Assembly: GCA_916613615.1 (NCBI GenBank)
Contig: OU744724.1
Span: forward strand, 27,700,171 to 27,764,170
From: Steromphala cineraria
Lineage: Eukaryota > Mollusca > Gastropoda > Trochida > Trochidae
Direction of reading: 5' to 3'
Length of the DNA: 64,000 bases
The position numbers and the translations under genes were made by a program. The notes under the pieces are model-generated. The model was not told where the DNA came from. It saw only the letters and a list, made by a program, of their open reading frames with translations, and ran no database searches. This document shows positions 12,001-22,374 of this stretch, piece by piece; within the stretch, counting starts at the first letter, position 1, and each line of letters starts with the position of its first letter.

Positions 12001-14241
12001 GTTAAACATTTTTCGGCTTAAATGCGTTTACCTAATAATAAGGATATGAAATAATGATTTGGCATTTACTGAAAATCACTGTATGGTTATTCATAATTGA
12101 ACACATATAATACATCAAATGAGAGAGACCTGATTAAGGTCCCATGACACTCAGGGTCCTCTGAGCTGTTAGAAATCGATCAAGGGATGGCCATAACATG
12201 CACAGAGGAGACGACCTGCTTCCCATATCGTTGCACTTAAGTCTGAAGTGGTCATTCTACAATGACAGATTATACCTCTCACTAGGACCAACTAGACATG
12301 CTTTCACTTACAGTTGGACGGAAATTACCATGATTAAAGAGATTAATGTAAAGCTTTCATCCTGATGGCAGGATGTGCACTACATGTTGTTACCATGGAT
12401 ATGAAATGTTGTCAAACAGTAGGACCCTCGGACACGATCATGTGGCTCGATAGCCAATGATCATAACAGGAGTAGTTTGACACTGAAATGATTCATTATA
12501 AAGAACGCGACCTTTGGTCACCTAACATTCCCACTATAATTAATAAAGGTAACAATGGATAGCATTCAAACAACTCTGAATCTTGGACTCTACTCTTGGA
12601 CTCTGTTATTCATTACCCTGGTGTACATTCAGTTGCTCACGGGTTACCTCAAAAACAATTACCAGGTATACTCTTGGACTCTGTTATTCATTACCCTGGT
12701 GTTCATTCAGTTGCTCAAGGGTTACCTCAAAAACAATTACCACGTACTTATACCAATTTGCAAGTTGAATGAACATGGGGAGATTTTGAATAAAGTCACT
12801 TACCAAAAGGCTTGGTGTGGGGCAGGGGATCAACTTTTTATCAAGCCTTCAGGTTATCCGCGCACCCAAATGTTGCTAACTTCAGTGATAGTAATCAAAA
12901 CCGAGCTATGTACAGGATCACGTGCCACCACATTATCTACACTACATCATACATGGATGATTTTATGAAAATTGTTTATTTACTACAATTGCCGGCCATT
13001 GAGTGTTTCTATGATATTATTAACCAATAAAAGGTTCGATGCGAGGTTGAGAAACTGATCGGTATGATAACCCAATTTAGTAATCCATTCACATGTACAA
13101 TCACTTCCAGCTGTAGAGTACATCTATAGACATTTATAGCAAAATTACTATGTAGAGAATCAAAACGTTCTTATTGACCGAAGAAGATAAAGAATATGAC
13201 ATGTTCGGTTAGAAACTAATATTGATTATTAAATTTCATACAGATTGAATTTAACAATACCGAAGCGTAGCAACGTTGCAGAGGAAGGCCATTTACGTGC
13301 TTATGTTTATGCAATACAGAATATGTCTTAATGAAGTGCTGATGGCATAAGACAAAATTCAAATGAGGATCACCAGTCAAGTGGTAGAATTAGCATTTGA
13401 CCTACAAGCATATATAGTTTCCTTTTCAGCCTGAAGCGAAGTTCAAAGTGCTAATTCGACAGTCAGGAGCTATCAGAGGAGGTAATATGGTAAACGCCAG
13501 TATCCCAAGGCGACATCTTCAATATAATACAGGTCATTCGGGTGAAAAATAAGCAGGAGATTTGAATAGTCCCGGGAAATAAACACGTCGGTAGGCGTGA
13601 AAAGTCAAAATGGCAAACTTTCTATCCCAGGTGGAGGGTAAATGACCTCCCTGTAATCAGCCAGAATATCCTATTTCTTCAAAGTATTGTAAAATAAGCC
13701 TCATTACTCAATCACTAAGGTTATTTAAATATGCATGTTTGCTTTGAAATGTATAATGTCATATTTCTTCTAACATAAACCATTATGATAAAATAAAACT
13801 TTGAAACAAAATATATTAAGTTTATTTGGAATCGAATTTTATGTCATTTATGCGACATTTCAGTGTATATACTTATACTGAAACCGTTACTGTAAGCTTA
13901 CCTAAGAACATTTATACATACCATACAAAATTACGAAAAACAATCATCTTCTTTATGCCACGCGGTGTCTATCTTAACACCGTTATCACTCACTACAAGG
14001 ACTCCTCGCATAAATACAAAAAGAAGCTATCCTCTTTCGTGACACCACTTTCTAAAAAGCCTATCAAAGTAGAAAAAAGAATAATTGGGTTTTCTCACCT
14101 TTTAAACATAATCATCCCGGTATCATCCAAATCATTTTCTATTGCCTTCCAGCTTTTCCGGACCAGCTCAACTTCCTCCTTTGTCAGGTAATTATCTATT
14201 TCGTTTTTCTTCTTGGAATTGCTGGATAGGTTGCAACCCAT
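2844..14241 (-). CDS. Globin, neuroglobin/globin X-like, predicted N-terminally acylated
   Basis: Haem-binding globin encoded by three exons: 14241-14099, 5260-5029 and 3023-2844. The joined frame is 555 nt, giving 184 residues plus a TAG stop. Intron 1 is phase 2 and intron 2 phase 0, matching the ancient globin intron positions B12.2 and G7.0. Landmarks are Trp31 in helix A, Phe60 at the expected CD1 place, His82 (distal, E7) in GHARIVM and His114 (proximal, F8) in LGEKHAAY. The Phe60-His82 spacing of 22 is as in human neuroglobin. The start is Met-Gly-Cys followed by Ser/Lys-rich residues, a classical N-myristoylation (Gly2) and palmitoylation (Cys3) signal that is known from globin X and some invertebrate globins. 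A longer in-frame Met lies 16 codons upstream, but the MGC start explains the signal better. Likely a membrane-tethered redox, nitrite/NO or O2-sensing globin rather than a carrier; the function is inferred. The exact subfamily (globin X or neuroglobin-like) needs a tree. Confidence 0.93.
3170..3657 (+). repeat. Dispersed repeat with ~130-bp internal monomers, left part
   Basis: Consecutive degenerate monomers carry GGGTCACAGGGTCACC, an AAGCTATAWATTATAATCC-like block, CACTAGTCAAGG, ACACAAGGTTTCAG and TTCTGGAGAA. The same monomers recur at 22374-23674. Here the repeat is split by the insertion at 3671-4424 and continues to about 4600 on the right. Two open frames inside (3339-3668 + and 3398-3706 -) come from this repeat and are not genes. 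Confidence 0.8.
3671..4424 (+). mobile_element. Retroposed insertion with 13-bp target duplication
   Basis: The 13-mer CAAAGCTATAAAT occurs at 3658-3670 and again at 4425-4437. Joining the flanks restores the uninterrupted monomer seen in related repeats (AAGCTATAAATTATAATCC). The right end has LINE/SINE-type features: a small hairpin GGGCCAATGGCC, an AATAAA and a (CTGT)n tail. The GGCC-N3-GGCC plus AATAAA arrangement recurs at the 3' ends of LINE fragments near 49190 and 54379. The left ~55 bp and right ~50 bp are therefore read as a short retroelement 3' end, and most of the insert is the foldback at 3723-4378. Confidence 0.75.
3723..4378. repeat. 656-bp foldback built of CTCGTAATTACGAG palindromes
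   Basis: The left end GTACGAAAGACCATTGGTACC is mirrored at the right end as GGTACCAATGGTCTTTCGTAC. The arms pair across a 42-bp loop (4024-4065), with a few indels. Inside both arms lie about 19 near-copies of the 14-bp perfect palindrome CTCGTAATTACGAG, with variants such as CTCGTTATTACGAG, so the DNA is palindromic at two scales. Non-palindromic spacers (for example TTATATAAGATAGAATACAAG) are also mirrored. No coding capacity. Either it inserted as a foldback transposon into the surrounding retroelement (GTAC flanks both ends) or it moved with it. Confidence 0.9.
4438..5028. other. Rest of intron 2: end of the dispersed repeat, then nothing
   Basis: From 4438 to about 4600 the interrupted repeat resumes and ends in ACGGACGGATGCCGGACA, then CCTTTCAGGCAAGATGAGCT. 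This resembles the end of the related element at 23590-23674. From 4600 to 5028 I see nothing recognisable. Confidence 0.6.
5029..5260 (-). CDS. Globin exon 2 (residues 48-125)
   Basis: 232 nt bounded by an acceptor TTTATTTTCAG|A and a donor TCT|GTACGT. It supplies the haem pocket: Phe60 (CD1), His82 (E7) and His114 (F8). The leading A completes the Arg codon begun in exon 1. The open frame runs past both splice sites, but the flanking translation (ending VRW) loses globin similarity, which supports the chosen borders. Confidence 0.93.
5261..6759. other. Globin intron 1, 3' part; nothing recognised
   Basis: AT-rich intronic sequence just upstream (on the minus strand) of the exon 2 acceptor. 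No open frame with homology and no repeat found elsewhere in the window was noticed. Confidence 0.5.
6760..7080. repeat. Two-copy tandem duplication, ~184 bp
   Basis: ACATAATTTCACGCTTCTGA occurs at 6806 and 6990. In each unit it is followed by TTGATACMCC, a GACRYA...GCAAATKYGGTTATCC block and a TTTC-rich end. The units are clearly diverged. The duplication lies in globin intron 1. Confidence 0.8.
7641..8160. repeat. Two-copy tandem duplication, ~259 bp
   Basis: CGGAGCAGGAAGT begins at 7651 and 7910. Both units continue through GATGCACA-like text, AGGGAAATACGAT-like text, ATTTCCTCGTACATTCATTG (GG in unit 2), CAGAAATCGAAAAATTCAAA and GTGCACGTGTTGTTAG. The units are more alike than the 184-bp pair nearby, so the duplication looks younger. 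The short frames it creates are not genes. Confidence 0.88.
8161..9937. other. Globin intron 1, nothing recognised
   Basis: Short chance frames only (8169-8354 +, 8520-8732 -, 9381-9596 +). No motif, tRNA-like box or shared repeat noticed. Confidence 0.5.
9938..10301 (+). mobile_element. TTAA MITE, copy 2
   Basis: Left end TGAAAGGGGCAGAAGCACG, right end ACGTGCTACTGCCCCTTTAA. The internal order matches the family, including the central AAAATGGCCGCC block. It is inserted in globin intron 1, in the opposite orientation to the gene if left-to-right is defined by the ATAAGGTGATGTCA block. The frame at 10250-10519 overlaps its end and is spurious. Confidence 0.93.
10302..11764. other. Globin intron 1, nothing recognised
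   Basis: AT-rich intronic sequence. No open frame of interest and no repeat shared with other parts of the window. Confidence 0.5.
11765..11925. repeat. Degenerate minisatellite, ~20/42-bp unit
   Basis: Alternating short units of the form TATTGYCTCAATGTCTCATG and TATTGYCTCAATATCAAATG repeat about seven times with substitutions. The two unit types alternate, giving a ~42-bp higher-order period. The open frame across it (11738-11959) is a product of the repeat. Confidence 0.85.
12591..12746. repeat. Perfectly phased 78-bp tandem duplication
   Basis: TACTCTTGGACTCTGTTATT starts at 12591 and 12669, and the two 78-bp units differ at only about three sites. Since 78 is a multiple of three, the frame at 12555-12968 stays open and encodes two 26-residue hydrophobic repeats (SWTLLFITLV...). 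The visible differences all change amino acids and no homology is recognised, so I treat the frame as noncoding. Confidence 0.88.
12747..14098. other. Globin intron 1, 5' part; nothing recognised
   Basis: Intronic sequence down to the exon 1 donor at 14098. A 121-codon plus-strand frame (13826-14191) overlaps exon 1 antisense and has no recognisable features. Confidence 0.5.
14099..14241 (-). CDS. Globin exon 1 (residues 1-47 and part of 48)
   Basis: 143 coding nt from ATG to a donor read as AAAAG|GTGAGA. It encodes the acylation signal MGCNLSS, a polybasic KKK, and helices A and B with the family pattern EEVELVRKSWKAI. It ends after MFK plus two nucleotides of the next Arg codon (phase 2). 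Confidence 0.93.
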
Positions 14242-15375
14242 GGTGCCGCCCGTCACTCGCCGGCAGATGGCCGTTTGGACGAGTCTCACAACAATTGATC
14301 GTGCGACTGACGATACAGCCCAATGGAGTTACCTGTCAACATGAAAGAATGCCTCAACATTAGTCTATGTCACCACTTCACAAACTGGCATTTTGTTTCC
14401 GAAACAATTCAACGTCTAAATCCTCATGCAGATTGACTTCACGGAAGACAATCAACTTCAATGAATTGACTGACTGTTTGTAAACTAGTTTTAATCAGGC
14501 GGTTATATCACAGACATAGCGATCAGAGGCAGCCTTTAGTAGAGTGCTTCGGTATATCTGCGCTGTATGGTAAACGTCTGCGAGGTAAATCTTGGTCACC
14601 AAAACAATCCAATCAACCAACTCTGATTAAATACAGGCGCTAAATCAGGCAATCCATTTATATCACTATATAGACATTTGTCGCGGAGGTCCTGGCGTTT
14701 GAGGGACTCGCTGTGTGAAGGAAAAGCTAGGTAATCCTAAGCTATATCGCAGAGTCGCGTAAAACAGTCTCAATTTAGGAGAGTGGCCTGAGTCGATTGT
14801 AGGATCGCTTTTCAACTAACTAGCATTTGCTGTCGAAGGAGAGAAAGGGCTCAAGAGCTTGATGTGACAAGGGTGTTCTCAAAGTAATAATAGCCATTAA
14901 AACGTGTTGGCGCTGCCAGTAAATGGCAAGACTGAATATAAATCATCATCACGATTTGCCATAGGGGTTTTGTTTTTCCGTTGATGTCGGTGAAAATCAC
15001 GTAACCATTGTTTTCCGAGATCTTTGGACTTTACTTCTTAATACTTAGATGCTTATCCTTCTGATTACAATATTATAGGGTGAAATTATGTGTCCCAGTC
15101 AGCATCAAGGAAAAATAGTACATGGTGATAATATTCCTGTGTTATCTCCAGTCACTTAAAGCATTCAACATTTTAAAACTTCAATCGCAAACATAGTGCA
15201 CAATCTAATGCAGATTAATGTCAAAATTTTGACTGAAAAGTTCTATATCGTTTTGATCACAATTGTTCATATACATGTATACTAGAAGACTCAGTGCAAA
15301 ATGTTAAATCGTGATTTTTAACGCAAATATCGTAAAACTAAAGACCATTCAACTGTAGACTTGCTTTTTTTTTAA
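14242..15375 (-). promoter_or_regulatory. Region upstream of the globin start; probable 5' UTR and promoter
   Basis: This stretch must hold the transcription start unless there is an upstream noncoding exon. It is somewhat less AT-rich than its surroundings from about 14240 to 14880. A TATA-like stretch read on the minus strand (CTATATAGTGATATAAATGG) lies near 14655-14675, about 420 bp above the ATG. That position is only suggestive; no defined element can be assigned. Confidence 0.25.
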
Positions 15376-15803
15376 GACTTTTAATCAGAATATGAAAGTA
15401 AATCTAGACTTGTTGATTTTATTTCTTTAGACTTTTTATTAGTGTATGTTTATTTCTTCAGACTTTTCATAAGTTTGTGTTTATTTCTTTAGACTTTTCA
15501 TTAGTTTATGAAGTCAAATCTGGGCTTGCTGATTTTATATCTTAAGACTTTTCACTAGTTTATGTATTCAACTGTAGACTTGCTGATTTTATTTCTGTAG
15601 ACTTTTCATCAGTTTATGAAGTCAAATCTGGGCTTGCTGATTTTATATCTTAAGACTTTTCACTAGTTTATGTAGTCAACTGTAGACTTGCTGATTTTAT
15701 TTCTGTAGACTTTTCATTAGTTTATGAAGCCAAACCTAGACTTTCTGATGTTATTTCTTTAGACTATTCATTAGATTACGTATTCAAACCTAGACTTGCC
15801 TAC
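15376..15803. repeat. 54-bp minisatellite with 108-bp dimer structure
   Basis: AGACTTTT-type unit starts fall at 15376, 15430, 15460, 15491, 15545, 15599, 15653, 15707 and 15761. From 15491 on the spacing is exactly 54 bp. Alternate units are more alike than neighbours: one type has GAAGTCAAATCTGGGCTTGC, the other TCAACTGTAGACTTGC. This points to amplification of a 108-bp dimer. Two units near 15430-15490 carry ~23-bp deletions. Confidence 0.93.
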
Positions 15804-16166
15804 TTAAAGGGGCAGTAGCACGTTTTTAGGGGGAATATAAGGTGATGTCAGGAAAATGAAAATTAATGGTTCCAACTGAAAGACAATGTATTTAAACTAA
15901 ATGGAGCAGTAATAATTTAAATATGTAACGTTCAGTTTAGCAATGCCATTCCTTTTTCTTACAAAAATGAATTCAAGGTGTTCACAAAAAAATGGCCGCC
16001 AATGGATTTTAAGTGAATCTTCATACTTTGTCCTCTGACTATGGATGATTGACTTGTGTAATGAGATTTTTGACACTGTCAATATAATACATTTAACATG
16101 AACTTACAATTATCAGAGAAGAATTTAAAATATAAAATTATCAAAAAACGTGCTACTGCCCCTTAA
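15804..16166 (+). mobile_element. TTAA MITE, copy 3
   Basis: TTAA is present at both outer ends and the terminal inverted repeats are almost perfect (AGGGGCAGTAGCACGTTTTT and its complement). It abuts the end of the 54-bp minisatellite. The minus-strand frame 15897-16082 lies within it and is also seen in other copies; it is not a gene. Confidence 0.95.
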
Positions 16167-19100
16167 ACACAAGTTGAAGCACAACTAGTCATTCATGAGC
16201 ATATGTATTAACATTTGTGCAGTATTGAAACAAATCATAATGCAAAACGTGTTCACACTTTTAATAAACATACAAATTACGAAATGGATATCAGTTTGCA
16301 CTTTCTTCTTACACGTACATAATGATTATTTACAATTCAAATATTTACAGTTTGAAATCAAGCTAACGCAAAATGTGAGGTTTACAGCTTTACATATTAA
16401 AGTAGGGAAAAGGATTAAACCAATTTGCTTCGATTGTCCTGAAATATGTTCCCTTTTCTTTTCGTGAGATACCATTGTTTCCATGATATATTGTGCTAGA
16501 GTGATTTAAACAAGTTTAAAATCAAGTTTCAAAAATAGTATGATGATTGCAAATCCACATCTCTGTAGCCTATGTATTGATGTTACTTCATTTACATATA
16601 CTACTGTTTGTTTATACCAATCACAGTCTGATTCGTATGTCCCACGCAAAGATTTGAATATATCAACCAGTGATATTTTTATTTGATGCCATCAGGTTAA
16701 ACTTACATTTTGATAACGATCTCTAAACATATGTATAATTGAAGGTTGCTTATAGCATACCACAACCTCCTTTGTTTTCAGCTAGTATATACATGAAATG
16801 TCATTAAAGCTTTAAGTAATATCATCGAAACATGTTCGAATTTTAAAAATAATATTTTTGGAACATGATTAAAAGTTATGTAATTCATAATGTTCAGTGT
16901 TCTGTGTAGTGATTTTTGTTGGATAATCAAGTCGCTTAGTTTCTATTTCCAGTTGCTAAAGGACCCTTAAGGCTACTTTGCATAATTTATGACTTTTAGC
17001 ATCCTGGTGGATATGTTTATATCTTAATTTGCACAGTTTGGTTTGACGGATATCCTTCCTGATTATTGTATTGTGGAACCAAAGGTGACACATAGTTTTA
17101 TGGGATCATATCGTGTATATGCGATTTGTTGTAGTGTTCTTTAAAAATGTTAACAGTTTAAGCTATAAAATATAATCATTTACAGTTGACAGGTTATACT
17201 TTATACTTTAATCCCATTGATGACGCCTGTTCACATGAAATTATGCACTTGCCAGGCCATGGGCACCATTCGCTGTTTAAACTACAATATCACATATTTC
17301 CATTAAAAACTAATATTTGAATGGACTTTGCGTTTCCAGCTCTAAGTATTATTAAAAAGAAAATGTATAATTTTCATAGTTGGCAACAGAGAATAATTAT
17401 TATTCCCACGTATTGCTAACCAAGAATGGAAAACTTGAGGTGCGGATATGCACCAAAATGGTTTTATATTTTAACACAAACATAAGGAAATGCTATACAA
17501 ACATGCGTTTCAACACATCCAAGCCATACTTCGAGATAAACTACACTTGTGTTGTGGCAGTAATGTTATATCAGACTGATATGACACCGTGTTATATAGC
17601 AGAGCATCATGTTAAAAGGTTCTGTTATCAACCTGTCACAGCAAATCGCTACAGGGATTACTTTACCATCTTGGGCAAGGATGCATGAGAAAGTCGTATA
17701 CTCACTATGAGCTATGTCCCCTGCTATAGTCTGGCTTCCAATGTGACATGAGGTCACACGTTGGATTAAAACAATTATCGCCTCGACCCAGTAGCAGGAA
17801 ACACTTGAGGTGTAGGCTTGTATGGATTTCTTCCAGTATCAGCCCTGCCTGTGCTTTTGGCGACCACTTTATACAGTTTGTTTGACTAGGCAATAAAAAT
17901 TGTCTGAGACTGATGTCAGTATGTGGCAAAGACAAAGGTCTTCTTTGTGGATTAGGAAGACTGAGGGTGATAGTCTGGTGATGTAAGTCAATCTGGTTCA
18001 GGCGTTCTCAAGCTAGGCCAGTATTTGAGCCGATGTGGAGCACATTTGTGACCCAGTCCCCCATATGGGTATGCGGCCATGCTCCTTATAACATAGTTCT
18101 AAAGGTTAGCTCTATTTGATATGCTTAATATTTAAAATCTTCGAACCCCTGTTGGATGTTTTTGAATAAAACAATAAATATCCTGAAATGTCTCAAACAT
18201 TTCAATGTGTAATTCAATATGTTTTAGAGAATACATACATGTATTTGCGAAAGTCTCGAAAAGATTTTACTTTCATATCAACGAAAAGGATCAAATGATT
18301 ACTCTGCCGCAACACGTAATCTCGTATTAGTATCATGTATTGATTTACAGAAATTATTAATGAAGGAACTTTTATATTTGATTAGTTATATTATTTATGT
18401 GCTCCTATTCCCTGAACCCAAAGGTGGTCTTAAGCCCAACACCTTTTCCCAGCTCGGTCAGCAGTGCAATATAAGACCTTACCTCTCTTAAAAATTAGAA
18501 TTATAGCGCATTAACTGATGCTTTAGATCTAAAATCAAAATAGAAAAAATATATCGCCTTTTTGAGTTTCAGTCACTTCAATCGTATAAATGTTGCATTT
18601 ACCAATTCAGACCTGGAGATATGATTATGAAATATAACTTTTGTAGAAATGACGAACAAATTAACTCTTCGAGGCAATACCATTTATTGAACAGCACTTT
18701 CAAAAGCCAAAATAATTTTTTTTGCAGAGAACAATTTTAATGCAGTAACAGTTTCTTATGTTTCTAAGTGTACGACAACAACCACATCAACGGCATGTTT
18801 CGAGGGAAACGTCGACATTCGACATCTGAGACCAAATACGACGGATTAAACAAAGTTATTTAACATGATAAGAATACATGCGGGAAAACGCATATAAAAA
18901 TATACAGACGAAGAGAAACAAGGGCACATGTGAAGATAATTTATGCGTTGCGCATTGTCAATGACAACCTAAAAGGACAACTTACAAAAGCAGAAAGTGC
19001 TCAGATCCATGACATTGTACTTCTATTTCCAGAAAGTAAGTTATCTCTTATATGTCTATCTTAGAAAATGATCGTCAAACGATGTGTAATCTTTTTCCTG

Positions 19101-21110
19101 CCATTCTATTAGTGAAACGCATTTTCTAAACGTTCACGTCTACTCAATCAATTAGACTTCCTACGAGCCATTTCGGTTATCGTAAAATGTCCCTTAAATG
19201 CAGTCTCACATGGCAATCAATCATTACGATAAAAAGCCAATACCTTCTCTGTGATAAGTGAAAGTAAAATCAGCTGCGCACAGACCACTATTTATAATCG
19301 TTACTTTGCACTGGTTTCCCAGGCAGTGCACTTAGCATCACACAAGATGCCATAATTATGTCTGTAAGGATCATAGCCAGTATCCGCAGGATACTTTGTA
19401 TCCTCGAATTACAATTACTGACATTTGAACAAATCTTAATTGTTAATCCATTGAATAAATGGTGAATTTTAGTTCTAATGCTTTTCTTAAGAAAAAGTTG
19501 ATGCAAGTTTCTCTCCCCCGAGTGAGAATAAACATTGATTAAGCAATTATTATTGGAAAACTCTCAATGAATCAACTGGTTTTATTTGAAACGATTTCCT
19601 CTCTATTGGGATGTGTTCAAACAAGCGTTTGTTATAAATTATCATTAAAAGGCAGGATTGAATTAACGTTTTCACTAAGTGATATATTTCATTTGAAATA
19701 CATTTAAGGTGTCAGGATTAAATAACATCTGTGCGAGGCACATGGAACAGATAGAGAGTGTCCATTCACACAATTGACATTGAAACTAAAACGTGCTATA
19801 AAGGAAATGCTTTAGTTCTAAATGCCATCAATGATTCATGAAAATAATTCATTATTACAAAACGTTTTAAGAAGGAATACATTGAGAATGCACATTAACT
19901 TATCCCTCATGCCAACTGCCACACATTTGGAATATATTGTGAAGCTCTTATCGATAATTGAACCCGAGTAAAATTGGTAAGCATTCGTAACTGTAAGGCT
20001 CACGTTACAGCAGTAAAACCGGTTCCGGTTTCCAGTAATGATACTTCGTTAGTGGCTTCTCCGACCCGCAAAGCGCCTGTTTTGGCGCTAAATCGTCTGT
20101 AATTGCCTCAGTAGAACAACCCTATATCCACTTGTATCTTAATGACATTTGAGCACAAACAACATTTACAAGAGCTAACAATGGTCAAAAGAAGGCACAC
20201 AAAAATCTATTCCAATTTAGATTCTAATTAGGCTACGAAAATACCCTTAATTGATTATTTGCTCTCACTGTGACAATGGTTTTGAAGTTAGCAGTGCTTT
20301 GTGATGAGAAAGTTGTAACACTAATGTTAGAAAATTGTTAAAAAGTTTGCGGCCAAACGGAAATTAGACTCCTAGAATCCCTATAACTTTTTATTGGTCC
20401 CATGTTTTCCCATTGATATTCTCACCTGTGTTTTCTTAAAATGGATGTCAAGTTCTTTGGCGTTACACTTTTTTCTACATATTTGTAATCGATACATACG
20501 TCCGTTTTCTACTAGGTTGAATGGTTCATACAGAAATAGAATAAACTCTTGCATCTTATCAGTTTAGATAACGATTTTCATATTAACTGTCTGAGTGGCA
20601 TTCTGGAAGTTGTAAGGTAATAGAGTACACGAGTGTATGGATATTCAACTTCCATATGCTTGAAAACGGTATAACGATCCATAACGAAACATCGCTTTGT
20701 GAATAAAGAAGTTGGATATCAATAAAATCTGATACTTTAAGATTTTCATATTGCTTTGGCTTAAATCACAATATGAACATTGCTAATTATGAACATACAA
20801 ACAACACTAATACATTACCTGTTTCTGATCAGGACTTTTTGTAATTAATAATAGACAACAATGAATAACAGAAACGTGTGACTGAAAGTGCATAAATCAA
20901 GTGGGCTTATTTTTTATGCGATTGATAATTTAGTTACAGTATAACTGTTTTAATACGTTGTCTCATCTAAGTCCTGTACATTATCTATGTAGCTAAGAAT
21001 TGTTCTAAAGATGTTCCTTTCTTAAAGTGACACTCTTTATAAATGGTTTCTACAACTACAGTACATGACCGAGTACCCCAGTCATCAAATCATCAGGCAG
21101 GCTAAATGAT
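16167..21110. other. ~4.9 kb with no gene recognised
   Basis: Open frames such as 16195-16467 (+), 17380-17688 (+), 17705-17935 (-) and 19288-19506 (-) lack homology and supporting splice sites. A ~68-codon frame ending near 19065 has a donor-like GTAAGT at 19032 but no convincing acceptor. No tandem or dispersed repeat shared with the rest of the window was noticed. Confidence 0.4.
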
Positions 21111-21475
21111 TTAAAGGGGCAGTAGCACGTTTTTTTGATAATTTTATATTTTGAACTTTTCACTGATAATTGTAAGTAAATGCTTAATGTATTATTTTGA
21201 CAGTGTCAAAAATCCCATTTCACACATCAATCATCCATAGTCAGAGGACAAAGTATGAAGATTCACAGAAAATCCATTGGCGGCCATTTTGTGTGAACAC
21301 CTTTAATTCATTTTGTGTAAGAAAAAGGAATCGCATGGCTAAACTTTACGTTATATATTTGAATTATTACTGCTCCAGTTAGTTTAAGTACATTGTCTTT
21401 CAATTGGAACCATTAATTTTTATTTTCCTGACATCACCTTATAATCCCCCTAAAAACGTGCTACTGCCCCTTTAA
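21111..21475 (-). mobile_element. TTAA MITE, copy 4 (reverse)
   Basis: TTAA at both ends. The order of internal blocks is inverted relative to copies 2 and 3: GATAATTTTATATT is next to the left end and ATCACCTTATAATCCCCC next to the right end. The central block reads GGCGGCCATTTTGTG. The frame at 21197-21382 is the antisense counterpart of the frame seen in copy 3. Confidence 0.95.
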
Positions 21476-22286
21476 GAAGACATTTTATGTCTTATTGTTT
21501 AATCAAAACATCCTGCCGTTCATACGTCATGAACACAAAACATTTAAAACGGACCAAGCGCCCCTAATGAACTTTATTAAGAAGGATTAAAGGCTCCGAT
21601 ATTTTCATTAAAAATTAGAAGCAGACGCTGTACTCAAATTGTGCTCAACCTAAGACTCAAGTAAGTTATAACATGTTCATCCGACCAACATGAAAATCAA
21701 CACTATCGAAAACCATCTCTCAGTCAAAATGAACCAGCTACTAAACGGAACCACCTGAACTTCTTTGCTTGAAATTGTTCCCAGACTACGGAAACTCCAG
21801 CAATGCGAAATTCCAGATCATGTTTATTTACCTGAGTACATTTTTATGGTCCATGTAAACACGATCACAACATAATCATCTGTTTCAGGTACGATGAACA
21901 CCTGGTGTGTAAGTTACGACTCTATTATGGTACAGTACCGAATCAATTATGGTACAGTACCGGTGTAGAATTACCTTGACGAATTGTAGTTGTAGTCGAG
22001 AAATATTTGATCAATATATAATTCAATAGTAAATTGCCTTTATTCTTGAACACATTTTGAGTACAGGATCTATTTAGATTATTTGTTATTTCTGCTCTCG
22101 AACCAAATAGGTGAATAAGTTATATTCAAAGAAATATTGTAAACAAAAAAATTATTTTTTATGTGCTTTCAACATAAACCAAATAGCGATTGTTTATTCA
22201 TCATTTTCATTGCCGAATCCCTGGTTAACATGTCATGCTTATGTAGTATTGTTGCTCCCCTAATTACCAAAGTTTGATTCCTATTA

Positions 22287-22374
22287 ATGAATCGCTATTT
22301 ACTGTTGAGAAATAGACCCATAGGCTCTGTATGAATCGGTATTGACTGTTAAGAAATAGACCCATTGGCTCTGT
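22287..22374. repeat. Two-copy 44-bp tandem duplication
   Basis: ATGAATCG starts at 22287 and 22331. Both units share ACTGTTRAGAAATAGACCCA and GGCTCTGTA. It directly precedes the left end of the element at 22374. Confidence 0.85.

Noticed and set aside
12555..12968. 137-codon frame with two 26-residue hydrophobic repeats
   Set aside because: The open frame follows from a 78-bp tandem duplication in phase. The few differences between units all change amino acids and there is no homology or splice support. It also lies in globin intron 1 on the other strand.
17380..17688. 102-codon plus-strand frame (ATENNYYSHVLL...)
   Set aside because: It begins at a non-ATG codon, has no recognisable motif and no convincing acceptor or donor.
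17566..17935. Overlapping minus-strand frames with CDLTSCHIGSQTIAG-like text near a donor-like site at 17710
   Set aside because: The readable parts lie in two different frames, no acceptor was found and no family is recognised.
18862..19065. 68-codon plus-strand frame (LKGQLTKAESAQIHDIVLL) followed by GTAAGT at 19032
   Set aside because: The donor is attractive, but there is no convincing acceptor, no ATG and no recognised family. It stays a chance frame unless RNA evidence appears.
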